Positions 1 through 10,647 of a stretch of 64,000 nt of DNA are shown one piece after another. Position numbers and translations under genes: made by a program. Positions within the stretch are counted from its first letter, which is position 1, and every line of letters begins with the position of its first letter. The stretch is from the NCBI RefSeq assembly GCF_964204645.1, contig NC_134031.1:12130501-12194500 (forward strand), written 5' to 3'. The DNA is from Tubulanus polymorphus. Its lineage: Eukaryota > Nemertea > Palaeonemertea > Tubulaniformes > Tubulanidae. The notes beneath the pieces were generated by a model, which saw only the letters and a list, made by a program, of their open reading frames with translations, did not search any database and was not told where the DNA came from.

Positions 1-183
1 TGTTATATTGATAGTTTGTGGTTGTTCTGGTTCCATTTATTATATGTATTTTTTACTAAATTGGTTAATATTTTAGAATCCTCTTCCATTTCTTCGACCA
101 ACGTCATCCTTTTTCATTCCTCGCTGCTTTTGATAAGGTGTTTCGATTCCTTGATATCTAAATCATACCAGTTACAATACCCG

Positions 184-520
184 CGTCACATGCGGACATA
201 CAGGCGCGCTTTTGCTTAATGCGCATGCGTTAATCATAATTATATATTCATTCTGTAAAATAGAAACAACTGAACATAGAAAATTCAAACGCGTTCATGT
301 CCGCGTCACATGCTTTACATGTGTCAGTCACATGCGGCCATTTATGGCCGGTTTTGCTTAATGCGCATGCGTTAATCATAATTATATATTCATTCTATAA
401 ATTCTGTAAAATAGAAACAACACATGCGTTACATGCGTCACATGCGGCCATTTATGGCCGGTTTTGCTTAATGCGCATGCGCTAATCATAATAGAAACGA
501 CTGAACATAAAAATTCACCA
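184..520. repeat. Three tandem copies of a ~115-bp unit
   Basis: Three successive copies start near 184, 303 and 422. Each contains TTTTGCTTAATGCGCATGCG followed by an AT-rich tail with ATAGAAACAAC. Copies two and three carry GGCCATTTATGGCC, which can form a 6-bp-arm hairpin. Copies differ by small indels. The repeat lies inside Polinton fragment D, where element B has a different 117-bp triple repeat (20812-21130), so tandem expansion near the right end recurs in this family. Confidence 0.75.
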
Positions 521-599
521 ATCAGATTTACACAATACATTATACAAGTTGGTCAGTCGTTTCTTCCAATACATCATTTGATTTCTATAAATACACTTT

Positions 600-900
600 A
601 TAATTACAAACATTTTTTCAATTGCTGGTAAATATTTAACTACATCAACAAATGTTAAACTTAATCATTGGAGTCTTAATGTTTTTGAAATTCTTATATA
701 GTTTCTTCGTCAATCTTTTGGTGATTCTTGTGTTTCTTGTGCTAATTTCTATTGGTTCGATATCCATTGCTGTTGATTCCTCAGTCAGAAAGAGTATCTT
801 GAGTTTCTCTATCACTTCTTGATGCGTATGGCGTTTTATTAAACTAAAAGATATTAGCGGCAACTCTAGCCATCTAAAAGATATACTAAATACACTTAAA
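600..900 (-). pseudogene. Remnant of the right-end gene of unknown function (copy in D)
   Basis: A minus-strand reading frame (645-863, 72 aa) occupies the same place as the 21195-21923 gene of element B. The noncoding sequence just to its right (about 900-1020) aligns clearly with B 21950-22050. The protein is lysine- and isoleucine-rich and has no domain I recognise. The position and flanks support homology better than the residues do. It is probably a truncated, frameshifted relic. Confidence 0.3.
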
Positions 901-1195
901 TATATCTTAAGGTTTCATATTTAATAGCCCTAATAACTACAAAAAACAGTACTTACATTTAGATTTAGAATTGTAAACTATAAACTCCTAATTTCGTTTC
1001 GTAAGATAGAATATCCTGAGCACAATGTTACAGCGTATGTTCATTTCTTGCCACGTCATCTGGTTCCGGTTCTAGAGTGTTCTCTGCACGTTTGTAATAT
1101 TATGAGTCATAATGTCTCGGCGTCATAGTAACGGCTGTAACAGCTGTGAATTTATAGATTTATTCCATAGCTCTGTACATGGAATGTATATAGGT

Positions 1196-1447
1196 TCAAA
1201 TAGAATCATGTTCTAGTATAAACATCGGATCCTTGATATCAAATTCCTCAACGTATTGTTCATTATTTGGATCATTATTCCATAATTCAATAAATTTCTT
1301 TGCCTTTGTTAACTGTTCTGAATATAACTGTAAATATTCTAGTTTCAATTTATTCTCTAAATGTGTTTTAGTTTTATTGTGTCTTGCTTTTTGGGATTTA
1401 TCTATATTGATATTACATGTTGGGCAGTAGTACTTATTTGCTTCCAT
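1196..1447 (-). CDS. Chimeric zinc-finger / HNH-tail ORF at Polinton D terminus
   Basis: This 83-aa minus-strand ORF begins MEANKYYCPTCN, the same start as element B's polymerase gene at 5617, including one C2H2 (U1-like) finger (CPTC ... H at about residues 8-30). After ENKLKLEY it switches to QLTKAKKFIELWNNDPN, which is the C-terminal tail seen behind the HNH protein of B (22290-22400) and in the duplicate at 20395-20590. It is thus a join of the left-end gene start to the right-end gene tail. The upstream TTTAGTATTAAAATGG matches that before 5617, so the start is well supported. Whether it is expressed cannot be told. It may simply be a by-product of terminal-repeat recombination. Confidence 0.55.
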   Translation of the reverse strand: MEANKYYCPTCNINIDKSQKARHNKTKTHLENKLKLEYLQLYSEQLTKAKKFIELWNNDPNNEQYVEEFDIKDPMFILEHDSI

Positions 1448-1560
1448 TTTAATACTAAATTTTTTATTAAAATTGATTTTAGAAGTTATTCATTTATATT
1501 TTATTCATATATATGAATATTTTAAGAGTAATAGGGAATATGTTGTTTCATATCAAAGGT
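1448..1560. repeat. Terminal inverted repeat remnant of Polinton D
   Basis: The segment contains TGAATATTTTAAGAGTAATA and then TTTCATATCAAAGG, as at B's right end (23180-23214). The outer half of B's terminal palindrome is absent or diverged here: after AAAGG the sequence becomes unrelated. It marks the right boundary of D. Confidence 0.6.
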
Positions 1561-1654
1561 TGTAAGGGCTAGTGAGTAAAAAATGAAAAATATGAAAATA
1601 ATAATAATTTCTATTTGAATTAGGAGTGAAACTCATATAAAATGAAAAATAAAT

Positions 1655-2318
1655 TCGACTGTGCAAGATGGCCGTCCTATGACCTTTTTAGTGCCCAAAA
1701 ATGTTAATTTCGGCCCGAATTCTGAGTCCTGTAGCTTCCTACTGGTTTGCCATACATTTGGATTTCGTATATGGCCACCAGGGGGCGTTGAATAATACAA
1801 TATCTTAGCATTTCTTTATTATATTCGTACCTATGCATATTTTGTAACCACAATCAATTGGAAAGTTGTAGCTCATGACATCACCTATGATTGTTGCGAG
1901 TTTTAAGTACATTAGTTTTTCTATATGGTCAAAGGGGGCGTTGAATAGTAGAATAACTTAGTATTTCCTTATTATATTGGTACCTAGGCATATTTTGTTA
2001 CCATGATCAATTGCAAAGTTGTTCATGACATGTTCTATGATTGTGGTGAGTTTCGAGGTCATTGGGTTTTGAATATGGTCACCAGGGGGCGTTGAATAGT
2101 AGAATGACTTAGTATTTCCATATTAAATTGGTAACGAGGCATATTTTGTTATCACAATCAATTACGAAATCGTAGCTGACACGTTCTATGATTGTGGTGA
2201 GTTTCAAGGTCGTTGGTTTTTGTAAATGGTCACCAGGGGGCGTTGAATATTGAAATTGTTAGATTGTTGAGCATTTGAAACCATTTCCCAAGTGGGCATG
2301 GTGTCCCTGGACCCCTAG
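1655..2318 (+). repeat. Pearl/Helitron-type repeat, copy 1 (truncated)
   Basis: The repeat starts abruptly at about 1655 inside the family's unique region (AAGATGGCCGTCCTATGACC) and runs to the family end GTGTCCCTGGACCCCTAGTT. It contains four tandem core units, each marked by CACCAGGGGGCGTTGAATA at about 1780, 1930, 2086 and 2235. Compared with copies at 2584, 25646 and 33411, the hairpin-bearing end is missing. It abuts the coiled-coil pseudogene of Polinton A at about 2318. Confidence 0.75.
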
Positions 2319-2583
2319 TTTAAAATTAATTTTCTTGTTGAAGATAATTAATGAAAATTTAGAACCAGAAACAATTCCTAAAGAAGTTAGTAATTCTGAA
2401 CCAGTAAACTTAAATCAACCGAAGTTCAAACTGAAAAACTTTTACAGAATGGATTTGGCAACAAATCAAGAATTAGAAGATTAAAATATATTTTCTGATA
2501 AAGCAATTAGAGAAATAATAAGCATAAGAAATGAAGCTGATAAAATTGAACATGATAAAAAGATTAGAGATGATAAAATAGTG
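2318..2583 (+). pseudogene. Polinton A: coiled-coil protein remnant (5' part)
   Basis: The translated sequence includes ATNQELED, then an in-frame stop, then IFSDKAIREIISIRNEADKI. This matches the protein encoded at 13934-14905 in element B (ATDQELEDLDIFSDKAIREI). It is cut at 2583 by a pearl-type repeat; the same reading continues after the repeat at about 3858. Upstream sequence of the gene is lost. It belongs to the older Polinton A, whose capsid and integrase remnants follow in the same orientation. Confidence 0.7.
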
Positions 2584-3856
2584 TTTTAGCCCACTTGGGA
2601 CTTTAGTCCCAGCGGGCTATTGTGTTCACTTTTCGTCCGTCGTCCGTCCGTCCGTAGACGGAATCCAGTTATTTTGGGAAGTTTTGAAGACGCTTCAAGG
2701 TAATGTCTTGATATTTGGTTTATACATGTATCTACCCTAGACACATCTTCAGCCCAAAAACTGGCCCTATCAGAATCAAGATGTCCGACTGGCAGCCATT
2801 GTTGTTCGCCAAAATCAGCACTTTTTACACATTTTCGAAGTTTACGAGGGAAATTTTGAAGACGATATGATCAATTACCTTGATCTTTCGAATATATTTG
2901 AATCTACCAAGGGCCCATCAGCATAAGAAAAATTGGGTCCATCTGACTCAAGATGGTCGTCCTATGACCTTTTTAGTGCCCAAAAATGTAAATTTTGGCC
3001 AGAATTCTAGGTCCTGTAGCTTCCTATTGGTTTGCCATTTCTCATTGCAATTTGTGATGGGTATTCTTTGTAAAGGGATGTTTTATACCTGAGATAGGTA
3101 TTTTTGATCCACCAATTATGACGCAATTGGCGGCCATCTTGGTGTCATTAGTACTCATTCGTAGGTGGGAAAAAGTTTTTCGACATTATATTGTTACCTA
3201 AGCATATTTTGTTACAACAATGAATTAGAAAGTTGTAGCGTATAACGTGTTCTATGATTGGGGTGAGTTTCAAGTTCATTGTTTTTTGTATATGGCCACC
3301 AGGGGGCGTTGAATAATACAATATCTTATATCTTACATATTGCTATATTATATTTGTACCAATACATATTTTGTTACCGCAATCAATTGCAAAGTTGTAG
3401 CTCATGACATCACCTATGATTGTGGTGAGTTTTAAGGAAATTAGTTATTCTATATCGTCACCAGGGGGCGTTGAATAGTAGAATAACCTGGTATTTTCTT
3501 ATTATATTGGTACCTAGGCATATTTCGTTACCATGATCAATTGCAAAGTTGTAGTTCATGACATGTTCTATGAATATGGTGAGTTACAAGGTTATTGGGT
3601 TTTGAATATGGTCACCAGGGGGCGTTGAATAGTAGATTAACTTAGTATTTCCATATTAAATTAGTAACGAGGCATTTTTTGTTATCACAATCAATTACAA
3701 AATCGTAGCTGCTGACATGTTTTATGATTGTATTGAGTTTCAAGGTAATTGGTTTTTGTATATGGTCACCAGAGGGCGTTGAATATTGAAATTGTTAGAT
3801 TGTTGAGCATTTGAAACCACTTCCCAAGTGGCCATGGTGTCCCTGGACCCCTAGTT
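2584..3856 (+). repeat. Pearl/Helitron-type repeat, copy 2 (near full length, inserted in Polinton A)
   Basis: One end has TTTTAGCCCACTTGGGACTT and a hairpin (arms AGCCC/GGGCT and GGGAC/GTCCC); the other end is CCCTGGACCCCTAGTT. Between them are a unique region and four tandem units of about 155 bp carrying CACCAGGGGGCGTTGAAT at about 3299, 3461, 3617 and 3768 (the last one variant). The repeat interrupts a coiled-coil gene of Polinton A, which gives both of its borders. No clear target duplication is visible. Read on the minus strand, the hairpin followed by CTAAAA resembles a Helitron 3' end, and the tandem core resembles bivalve pearl or Helentron-derived elements. That assignment is inference. 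Confidence 0.75.
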
Positions 3857-3985
3857 AGACGATGAATTAGTTAATTCAAGAAAAGAATAAGAACAATTAA
3901 GGTTAGATAGAGATAATAAAGTTATTGAAGAAATTGAATTTTAAATAAGAACTGCATATTTAGAAAAGAGAAAGTTTATTTATCA
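3857..3985 (+). pseudogene. Polinton A: coiled-coil protein remnant (3' part)
   Basis: After the inserted repeat, the sequence AGATAGAGATAATAAAGTTA aligns with 14290-14310 of element B, encoding the QLKLDRDNKV region of the coiled-coil protein. The frame is broken by stops. At about 3970 the similarity jumps to the capsid gene, so roughly 550 bp of the gene end (its membrane segments) and the capsid start are deleted relative to B. Confidence 0.6.
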
Positions 3986-4830
3986 GCTTATATAAAACTA
4001 ACTGGTCATGATAATAATTATGTCGTTGATAATGTTGGAAGATATTTAATTAGAAAATTAATTATAAAGATTGGACCAGAAACAGTTTTCTCATTAGATG
4101 ATTATAATTTATTTACGCATTATAACGATTTATGGTTAACAAAATAAAATAGAAATAATATGATATTTCAAGGAATTCAATCCTTAAATCAAAATAAATT
4201 AAGATCTGAAGCTACGATCTGATACGGTAACCGATGAAAATATTGCTTACACAATTCAAACTAAATACAATCAAGGATGTTCATTATTATATGCGTAAAT
4301 TGATAAATTTAAAACTGTAACTATTAATGCAAATGATGAAATAATTAATGAGAATATTAACTTCCCAAGAAGATCTATTAAAGGTATATTGGTATTTTTT
4401 TCCATTGCAACATATTCTGATGGTGCAATAAAAGTTGATAATTATTGTAATCCTGAAATATCAAAAGTTGAAATAACTATCGAAGGTATAGCAAATCAAA
4501 TATTTTGCCAAGGAATGAGAATGATTGATCAATGGGTAGAAATTAAAAAACATTTTATGAATGAAAAAATGAAATCATCTGAAGATTGTAATATTAATCA
4601 AATTGATTATTATACCGGCAATAAATATGCATTATTGTTAGATTTTAGAACGACAGAGGATAACTTATTAAATGGTTCTGGGATAAATTTACAAAATACA
4701 AAAGATGGAAAACAATTATTCATGAAAAAGAAAAGAGGAGGTTTAAATTATTAAATGCATATTTATATTATATCTGACGCGCAACTGAATATTATAAATT
4801 CTCAATTAGATAGTAGTCAATATTAAGAAT
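3970..4830 (+). pseudogene. Polinton A: hexon-like major capsid protein pseudogene
   Basis: Sequence from about 3970 aligns with the capsid gene of B (15105-16160). Residues include VVDNVGRYLI, KIGPETVFSLDDYNLF, DLWLTK, then a deletion of about 250 bp after LRSEA, then DTVTDEN onward. An open stretch at 4389-4754 covers the second half (PEISKVEITIEGIAN, GMRMIDQW, IDYYTGNKYAL). It has several stops and frameshifts. Where B has a premature TGA at 15326, A has TTA (Leu), so A preserves the ancestral codon although it is otherwise more decayed. The integrase remnant follows on the same strand, an arrangement different from B. Confidence 0.7.
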
Positions 4831-4869
4831 TTAAAGTTAAAATTAACGATATATAAATGGGGGATAAAA

Positions 4870-5289
4870 CAACTCCAAATACTACAGAACCCTGAGTGTT
4901 CGGTTGCTTATGCTTCTGCAAAAAATATATGGCGCCAAGTAAAACAAGAAAAACTAAATAAGACAATCCCACAGAATTTAATTAAATATAAAGATATAAA
5001 TGATTTTATGTTAGAACAATCAACATATACAACACATACACAAATTGTTAGAAAATATAAAACTCGTAAAACTATGGTAAGTTATGTAGATTAACAGTAG
5101 CAGGGAGATTTAATTGATATGAAAAATCTTAAAAAAGACAATAATGATTATTGATGGATATTAAATATAATTGATATTTTTAGTCGTTATGTATGGAGCT
5201 TCCCACTTTATAGAAAAGATGCTGCACAAACATCAAATGTTTTAAGAAAATTTCATTCGGGTGGTAGACTAAAACCAGAAAAAATACAA
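4870..5289 (+). pseudogene. Polinton A: integrase pseudogene, 5' part (split by Polinton B)
   Basis: This is a retroviral-type DDE integrase reading on the plus strand: KTMVSYVD, GDLIDMKNL (first catalytic Asp region), IIDIFSRYVWS, and KPEKIQ at the break. It corresponds to the B integrase encoded at 18016-19107. In-frame stops occur at the Q-rich stretch near 5091-5100 and at 5153. The gene stops at 5289, where element B begins, and continues at 23338-23826. The joined reading is consistent with the same domain in B, so B landed inside this gene. Confidence 0.8.
5284..5289. repeat. Left target-site duplication of Polinton B
   Basis: ATACAA immediately left of B corresponds to GTACAA at 23338-23343 right of B (5 of 6 bases equal). 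A 6-bp duplication is the known Polinton habit. The paralogous integrase in B reads continuously through this point (KIQFDEGKEF), which supports the position. Confidence 0.75.
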
Positions 5290-5587
5290 GTAATAGGGGT
5301 AATAGGCTTTCATATCAAAGGTCGAGAGGTCGAGAAAGTAAAAAAATTCAACCTTTGATATGAAAGCCTATTACCCCTATTACTCTTAAAATATTCATAT
5401 ACATGAATAACATTTAAATTGACAGATTAGTCAATATAAAAGTGTAAGCTCTTATAGAATAGATATATAGATATATTTTAAACATTATTTCAATATTTAT
5501 ATTTGTATGAGTTAGATTTTTTTACATTAAAAGTGTTAGTAAAGTGTGATTGAAATAATTCATATTTAAATCATTGAACTTCTAAAA
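5290..5587. repeat. Polinton B left terminal inverted repeat with terminal palindrome
   Basis: The repeat matches 22990-23337 in inverse orientation over about 300 bp, from the tip to the AGAAGTTC motif upstream of the first gene. The outermost part is a palindrome with perfect 34-bp arms (5289-5322 and 5351-5384) and a 28-nt loop. At the right end the same palindrome has a longer AT-rich stem extension and a 10-nt loop, which explains most of the length difference between the two repeats. Confidence 0.85.
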
Positions 5588-5616
5588 TCAATTAAAAAAA
5601 AAAATTTAGTATTAAA

Positions 5617-8600
5617 ATGGAAGCAAATAAGTACTACTGTCCAACATGTAATATCAATATAGATAAATCCCAAAAATCAAGACACAATAAAACTCAAACA
5701 CATTTAGAGAATAAATTGAAATTAGAATATGAAGATGATATATTAGAAACTAAATTAGATGAATTAAAGAATGAAAAAGAAACATACAAATGTGATACAT
5801 GTAATCTATCATTCAGTGATAAAAGATATTATAATGAACATTTAAAATCTAAAAGTCATATTAGAAATATGAATAATGATATTTTAGGTGAAGATTATTT
5901 TGATAAAGATAATGATAAGAAACAGAAGACAATTAAAAGCATAAAAAATAAATTAAACAATAAAAGACCATACATGGAAGATGTAAGAAAATATATTAAT
6001 TTATTGGATAATAAAAAGATATAGAGATAACCGAAGCATTTAAAAGTGATATTGGTCCAGCAGCTATCGAGTTTAAATTTCATAAAGGAAAAACATTAGA
6101 AGAAAATAAAAAACATTTAGAAAATATGAAAGAAATAATAAAAATAATAACTGATGTTGAATATCCTAAAATAAGTATATCTTCTAAAGTTAAATTCATA
6201 AAATCTGAAGATAAACCAATATATCATATAAATTCTCATTCACAACATATTATTTCAAAACAACATATAGATGATAAATTAGATAAATGTTATAATGAAG
6301 TAAAAACTAAAATAGAAGAGAAATATTTTGAAGGATCTGGTTTAATATTTGATGAAATAATATTTATGACTTTACATGTGTATAACACAAAATATGATAA
6401 GTTAACGAAATCAAAACCAATAGATGAAAATAATGTATCATATTATAAAGAACCAGATATTGAAGCATCGAGTTATATTAAACTACCATTTAAAACTAAT
6501 GCTGTTATAAATGTACAAAATGAAGATGATAAATGTTTTCTATGGGCTATAATTAGTTGCTTACATCCAACAGAAGATATTACACATAGTTTTAGATTAA
6601 CTCATTATAAACCATTTGAAAATAATTATAAGATAGATAAGTATCCTGTTATAATTATAAACATCCCAAAAATAGAAAGAGATAATAATATAAAGATAAA
6701 TGTATTTGATTTAATCAAATTACCAAATACAAAAGGTAATAATATAAAACATTATCCATTAGAACCTTTATATCTATCAAAAGATTATGATTCAAATGAT
6801 GTTATAGATATATTATATTATGAGAATCATTATATGTGGATTAAACAAATAGATTTATTCTTTAGAACAGAAAGTGATCACCATAATAAAATATATCTTT
6901 GTAGAAAATGTTTACATAAATTCAGTAATGAAAGTACATTATTAAATCATAAACAATTATGTGAAAAAGAAAGAAATTAAATTCTAATGAAAATGATTTT
7001 TCAGAGGAACCGCCAAAAACAAATACAATTAAAAAGATTCATCAATCAGCTGCAGCTTTCGGGTTATATATAAAATCTGATTATCCACAAGTAATTGAAA
7101 GTGAATATTATCATTATAGAAATGAAAATGTTATCAATCATTTTTGTGACTTATTAATTGAACATGAAATAAGATTTAGTAAATTATTGAATACAAATAT
7201 AGAAATTATAATGACAGAAGAAGATAAAGAAGCATTTGAGTTTGCAGATAAATGTTATTATTGTGAAAAGATATTTAATTATAAAGATAAAAAAATAAGA
7301 GACCATGATCATTTGAATGGAAAGTTTAGAGGCGCTGCGCATGAGAATTGTAACTTACAAGCTAAGAAAATTAACTTTGTACCAGTTATATTTCATAATC
7401 TATCAGGATATGATGCACATTTATTCATCAAACAGTTATGTCATAAAATAGAAGAAATTAATAATGAAATAGAAAGATTAAATTCAAATAGATCAAAAGA
7501 TAAAATACCAACTTATAAATTTAAAATGTTAGCTAAAACATCTGAGAATTATATATCATTCCAATTTGGTTGCCTAAGATTTATAGATTCATATAGATTT
7601 TTAAATAGTTCATTAGATAACTTATCAAAATCATTAGTTGATGATGAATTAAAAATATTAAAGCAACACTACCCAAATAATGATGATTTCCAATTAATGA
7701 GATATAAAGGCGCAATTCCATATTCTTTCTATAAAAATCATAATGATTTTAACATAACTGAATTATTGAAAGAACAATTCTATGATGAATTAAAAAATGA
7801 ATATGTTAAAGATGAAGTATATAATAGAACATTGAATATTTGGAATCATTTCAAAATAGAAAATCATGGGAAATTAGTAGATTTATATTTAAAATCAGAT
7901 GCATTATTATTAACCGATATATTTGAAAGGTTTAGAGATGTAAACCTAAAATATTTTAATATTGATCCTTGTTATTGTTATTCAAGTCCAGGATTAACAT
8001 GGGATTGTGGTTTAAAATTTACAGATATAAAAATGGATTTGTTAACAAATATAGATCAATTATTATTATTTGAAAAATCTATAAGAGGAGGAGTTTCAGG
8101 TGTATTAGGTGATAGATATTTCAAAGTAAATGATAATCCTGGATATAAATTATTATATATAGATGCAAATAATTTGTATGGTTGGGCAATGATGGAACCA
8201 CAACCTTATGGAGTATTTGAAATAAGTGAAGTTTTACAACGTGAAAATAATGATAAATTTGATTGGAAGAAAAGAATTCTAGATATTGCAGATGATTCAG
8301 ATACTGGTTACTTCTTTGTTGTAGATTTAGAATATCCTGAACATATTAAATTTAAATCTAGAAATCTAGCTTACTGTCCCGAAAACTGTAACTCATGAAG
8401 AATTATCAAATTACCAAAAAAAGAATTAAACCCGAAAATGATATTCATACAGAAAAGTTAATGGTAACTCAGGAAGATAAATATAATTTAGAATGTTGAA
8501 GTTTTATCTAAATCAAGGAATGATTCTAAAAAAAGTACATAGATATATTTCATTCAATCAATCTAAATGGTTAGAAAAATATATAGATTTTAACACCAAA

Positions 8601-9479
8601 CAGAGAAGTAAAGCTAAAACTGATTTCGGAAAAGATTTCTTCAAGTTAATGAATAATGCATTCTATGGTAAGACTTGTGAAAATATTAGAAATAGAAATG
8701 ATATTGAGTTAGTCAGTAATGGTAAAAGAATTAGACGTTTACAAACATATCCTAAGTTCATAGGTAACAGAATATTTGATGAAAATTTAGCTGCAGTTAA
8801 GATGAGAAGAACATCAATGAAATTTAACAAACCAATCTATGTTGGCGCTTCAGTTTTAGAATTATCAAAATTACTAATGTATGAATTCTATTATAATGTA
8901 TTACAACCACTTTTTGGAGAAAAACATATATAAATCTTATATTTTGATACAGATTCTTACATATTAAAGATAAAAACTAATAACATAACCGATGATTAAA
9001 AAACATTAAAACATCATTTTGATTTCAGTAATTATCCTAAAGATCATGAATTGTTTAGCAATGATAATAAAAAAGTTCCCGGTAAATTCAAAGATGAATT
9101 AGGTGGCGAAGAAATGATTGAATTCATTGGTATTAGATCTAAAATGTATTCATATAAAACTAAAGAACATGAAGCTAAAAAGTTAAAAGGAATAACCAAA
9201 AGTGTAGTAGAAAAGAATATTCATTTCAAAGATTACATCAATTGTATATTCAATGAAGAAGTTAGAAAACATAAGATGAAATGTTTAAGATCTGAAGATC
9301 ATGAAATGTTTATTGAAGAAATTGAAAAGGTTAGTCTAAACCCATTTGATGATAAAAGATATATTTTAGATGATGGAATTCATACAGTTGCTTATGGTTG
9401 TAATTTAGATGAATACTTAAAATTTAAAAGAGAAGAAACAAAAGAGAAGGAAATAATGAAAAGAATTCTAACGTGTTAA
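5617..9479 (+). pseudogene. polB: Polinton B protein-primed family B DNA polymerase (broken)
   Basis: The polymerase that copies the element's DNA, using a protein primer. The start MEANKYYCPTC opens two U1-like C2H2 fingers (5617-5870). A further CxxC...H finger lies near 6897-6960. Next comes an endonuclease-VII-like cluster (CYYC, DHDH, GAAHENCN; 7255-7355), an exonuclease-type HNLSGYDAH, palm motif A DANNLYGWAM (about 8160), motif B KLMNNAFYGKT (about 8645) and motif C YFDTDS (about 8942). Frameshifts lie near 6025, 6975 and 8400-8490, and stops at 8396 (TGA), 8931 and 8996. The DFE exonuclease motif found in the C copy is missing near 6975, suggesting a deletion there. The start follows a conserved upstream motif. 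The identification is secure; function in this copy is lost unless the breaks are assembly errors. Confidence 0.9.
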
Positions 9480-9509
9480 TCAAATTTTAATAAAAAATAT
9501 GTTATTAAA

Positions 9510-9863
9510 ATGGAGAGTAAACAAACACACAGTGAGAACAACAAATTATTTCTAGATAGAATAAAAGATACTTCAAATATCAAATCAGTAGATTATAAAT
9601 TTAAGAAGTCAAAAGAATTAATAATCCATAAGAAATATCTAATTACAAATATTGATACAGTTACTAACAAATATGGAGATAAATTAGTTATACACTTAGA
9701 ATATGAAGGATTAAAAGGAAATACATATAAATTCAGAACATATTTACCGGATAGATTTCATAGATTATCAAGTGAAGATCTAGAAGAATTATGTTGTGGT
9801 GATTTCTATTTCGTATACAAAGGTAAGAATGAAAAAGGGCACCATGAAATAGATTTCGAATAA
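9510..9863 (+). CDS. Small protein after polB, possible OB-fold ssDNA-binding protein
   Basis: This intact 117-aa ORF starts 31 bp after the polymerase. The middle (YLITNIDTVTNKYGDKLVIHLE) and YKFRTYLPDRF look like alternating beta strands with a turn, and the end HHEIDFE closes a last strand; this is suggestive of an OB fold. Charged and soluble, it has no signal peptide or membrane segment. Position directly behind the polymerase and a strand-rich pattern suggest a replication accessory that binds single-stranded DNA, but no catalytic or zinc motif is visible. This is inference; I recognise it only as a protein that recurs next to Polinton polymerases. Confidence 0.5.
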   Translation: MESKQTHSENNKLFLDRIKDTSNIKSVDYKFKKSKELIIHKKYLITNIDTVTNKYGDKLVIHLEYEGLKGNTYKFRTYLPDRFHRLSSEDLEELCCGDFYFVYKGKNEKGHHEIDFE

Positions 9864-9880
9864 GAAAATATGTAAAATAA

Positions 9881-10628
9881 ATGGTAGAATTAAAAGAATA
9901 CAGAATATTTGTTGATTCTAGAAAACTTACAAATTATAAATCACATAATTTACTAGTTCAATTAGATAGAGAATTTAAGAATTGTGTTGATTTAAAATTA
10001 GTTAATATAAGTTTATGTAATTCTTTTCATAATATATCGAATAAAAGTCTTGATCATTTAGCTTTTAAAATTCATGTTAGAAATTTGAATAAATGGTTTC
10101 ATCTTTATCTAAAACCAGGATTATATAATTTAGAAACATTAGCGCAAGAAATTAATAGAAGAGCTCGTTTAAAAATGGGCGCAGCTGCTAGATTTGAAAT
10201 TAAATTTATCAAAAGTGATAGTTCCAATAAAATAAGAATAAAGTTAACTAATGAACAACATAGATTTCTAGTAAGAAAACCTTTAGCTAAACTGTTTGGA
10301 ATTCTCCTGGATAGAGATTATTCAAACTTATACAAATTTAATGACTTTTACACATTTTTATATTTATTGCAATTTAATCAATCCTACAAAAACATTTGAA
10401 GCAACTAAAGATACAATTTGTAATTCTAGTATATTAAATATTTTACCATTAAAAAATGTCAAACAATTTGGAACTCAAATCAATTATAATTTAACTGAAT
10501 GTGATTTTAAACCTTGTATTCCACATTTCAATAATTTTAAATTAGAAATAAGAAATCATAATGGTTATTTAATTGATTTGAATAACTTTCCTGTGATATA
10601 TGAATTAGTTATAGTGTGTAGAGAGTAA
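9881..10628 (+). pseudogene. Penton-like minor capsid protein candidate (one frameshift)
   Basis: The frame 9881-10399 starts MVELKEYRIFVDSRKLT and contains LVQLDREFKNCVDLKLVNISL and LKPGLYNLETLAQEI. The reading continues in another frame (about 10350-10628) with ATKDTICNSSILNILPL and a C-terminal FPVIYELVIV. The order of a short N-terminal strand, a PG-Y turn with a helix, and terminal strands fits the single-jelly-roll minor capsid (penton) proteins of Polintons, about 240 aa. One frameshift near 10340-10390 breaks it. It would form the vertices of the virion. The start lies 17 bp after the previous stop and is preceded by TAAAATAAATG. The assignment is by pattern and context, without catalytic residues to check. 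Confidence 0.5.
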
Positions 10629-10647
10629 TTTTTTCATTATATAAATG
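10628..10647 (+). promoter_or_regulatory. T-run plus TATAAATG start motif
   Basis: After the stop codon of the preceding gene come six T, then CATTATATAA joined to the start codon at 10645. The same architecture precedes most B genes (11248, 11690, 12132, 13523, 14930 and minus-strand 20083). It resembles late promoters of cytoplasmic large DNA viruses, in which TAAAT overlaps ATG. Function is inferred from recurrence. Confidence 0.5.

Larger units (their letters stand above)
1..1560 (-). mobile_element. Polinton D: right-end fragment
   Basis: The stretch resembles the right end of element B (about 20400-23215) in the same orientation, with minus-strand genes and a terminal-repeat remnant at its right edge. 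Bases 1-36 on the minus strand give a start (MEPEQPQTINI) almost identical to the HNH protein start at 22959. Bases about 860-1060 match about 21930-22050, and 1448-1560 matches the inner part of B's terminal repeat. The order is collapsed compared with B, so internal deletions have occurred; for example position 62 joins a segment like B 22980 to one like B 20628. The rest of D lies left of the window. It is a sibling copy rather than part of B. Confidence 0.65.
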
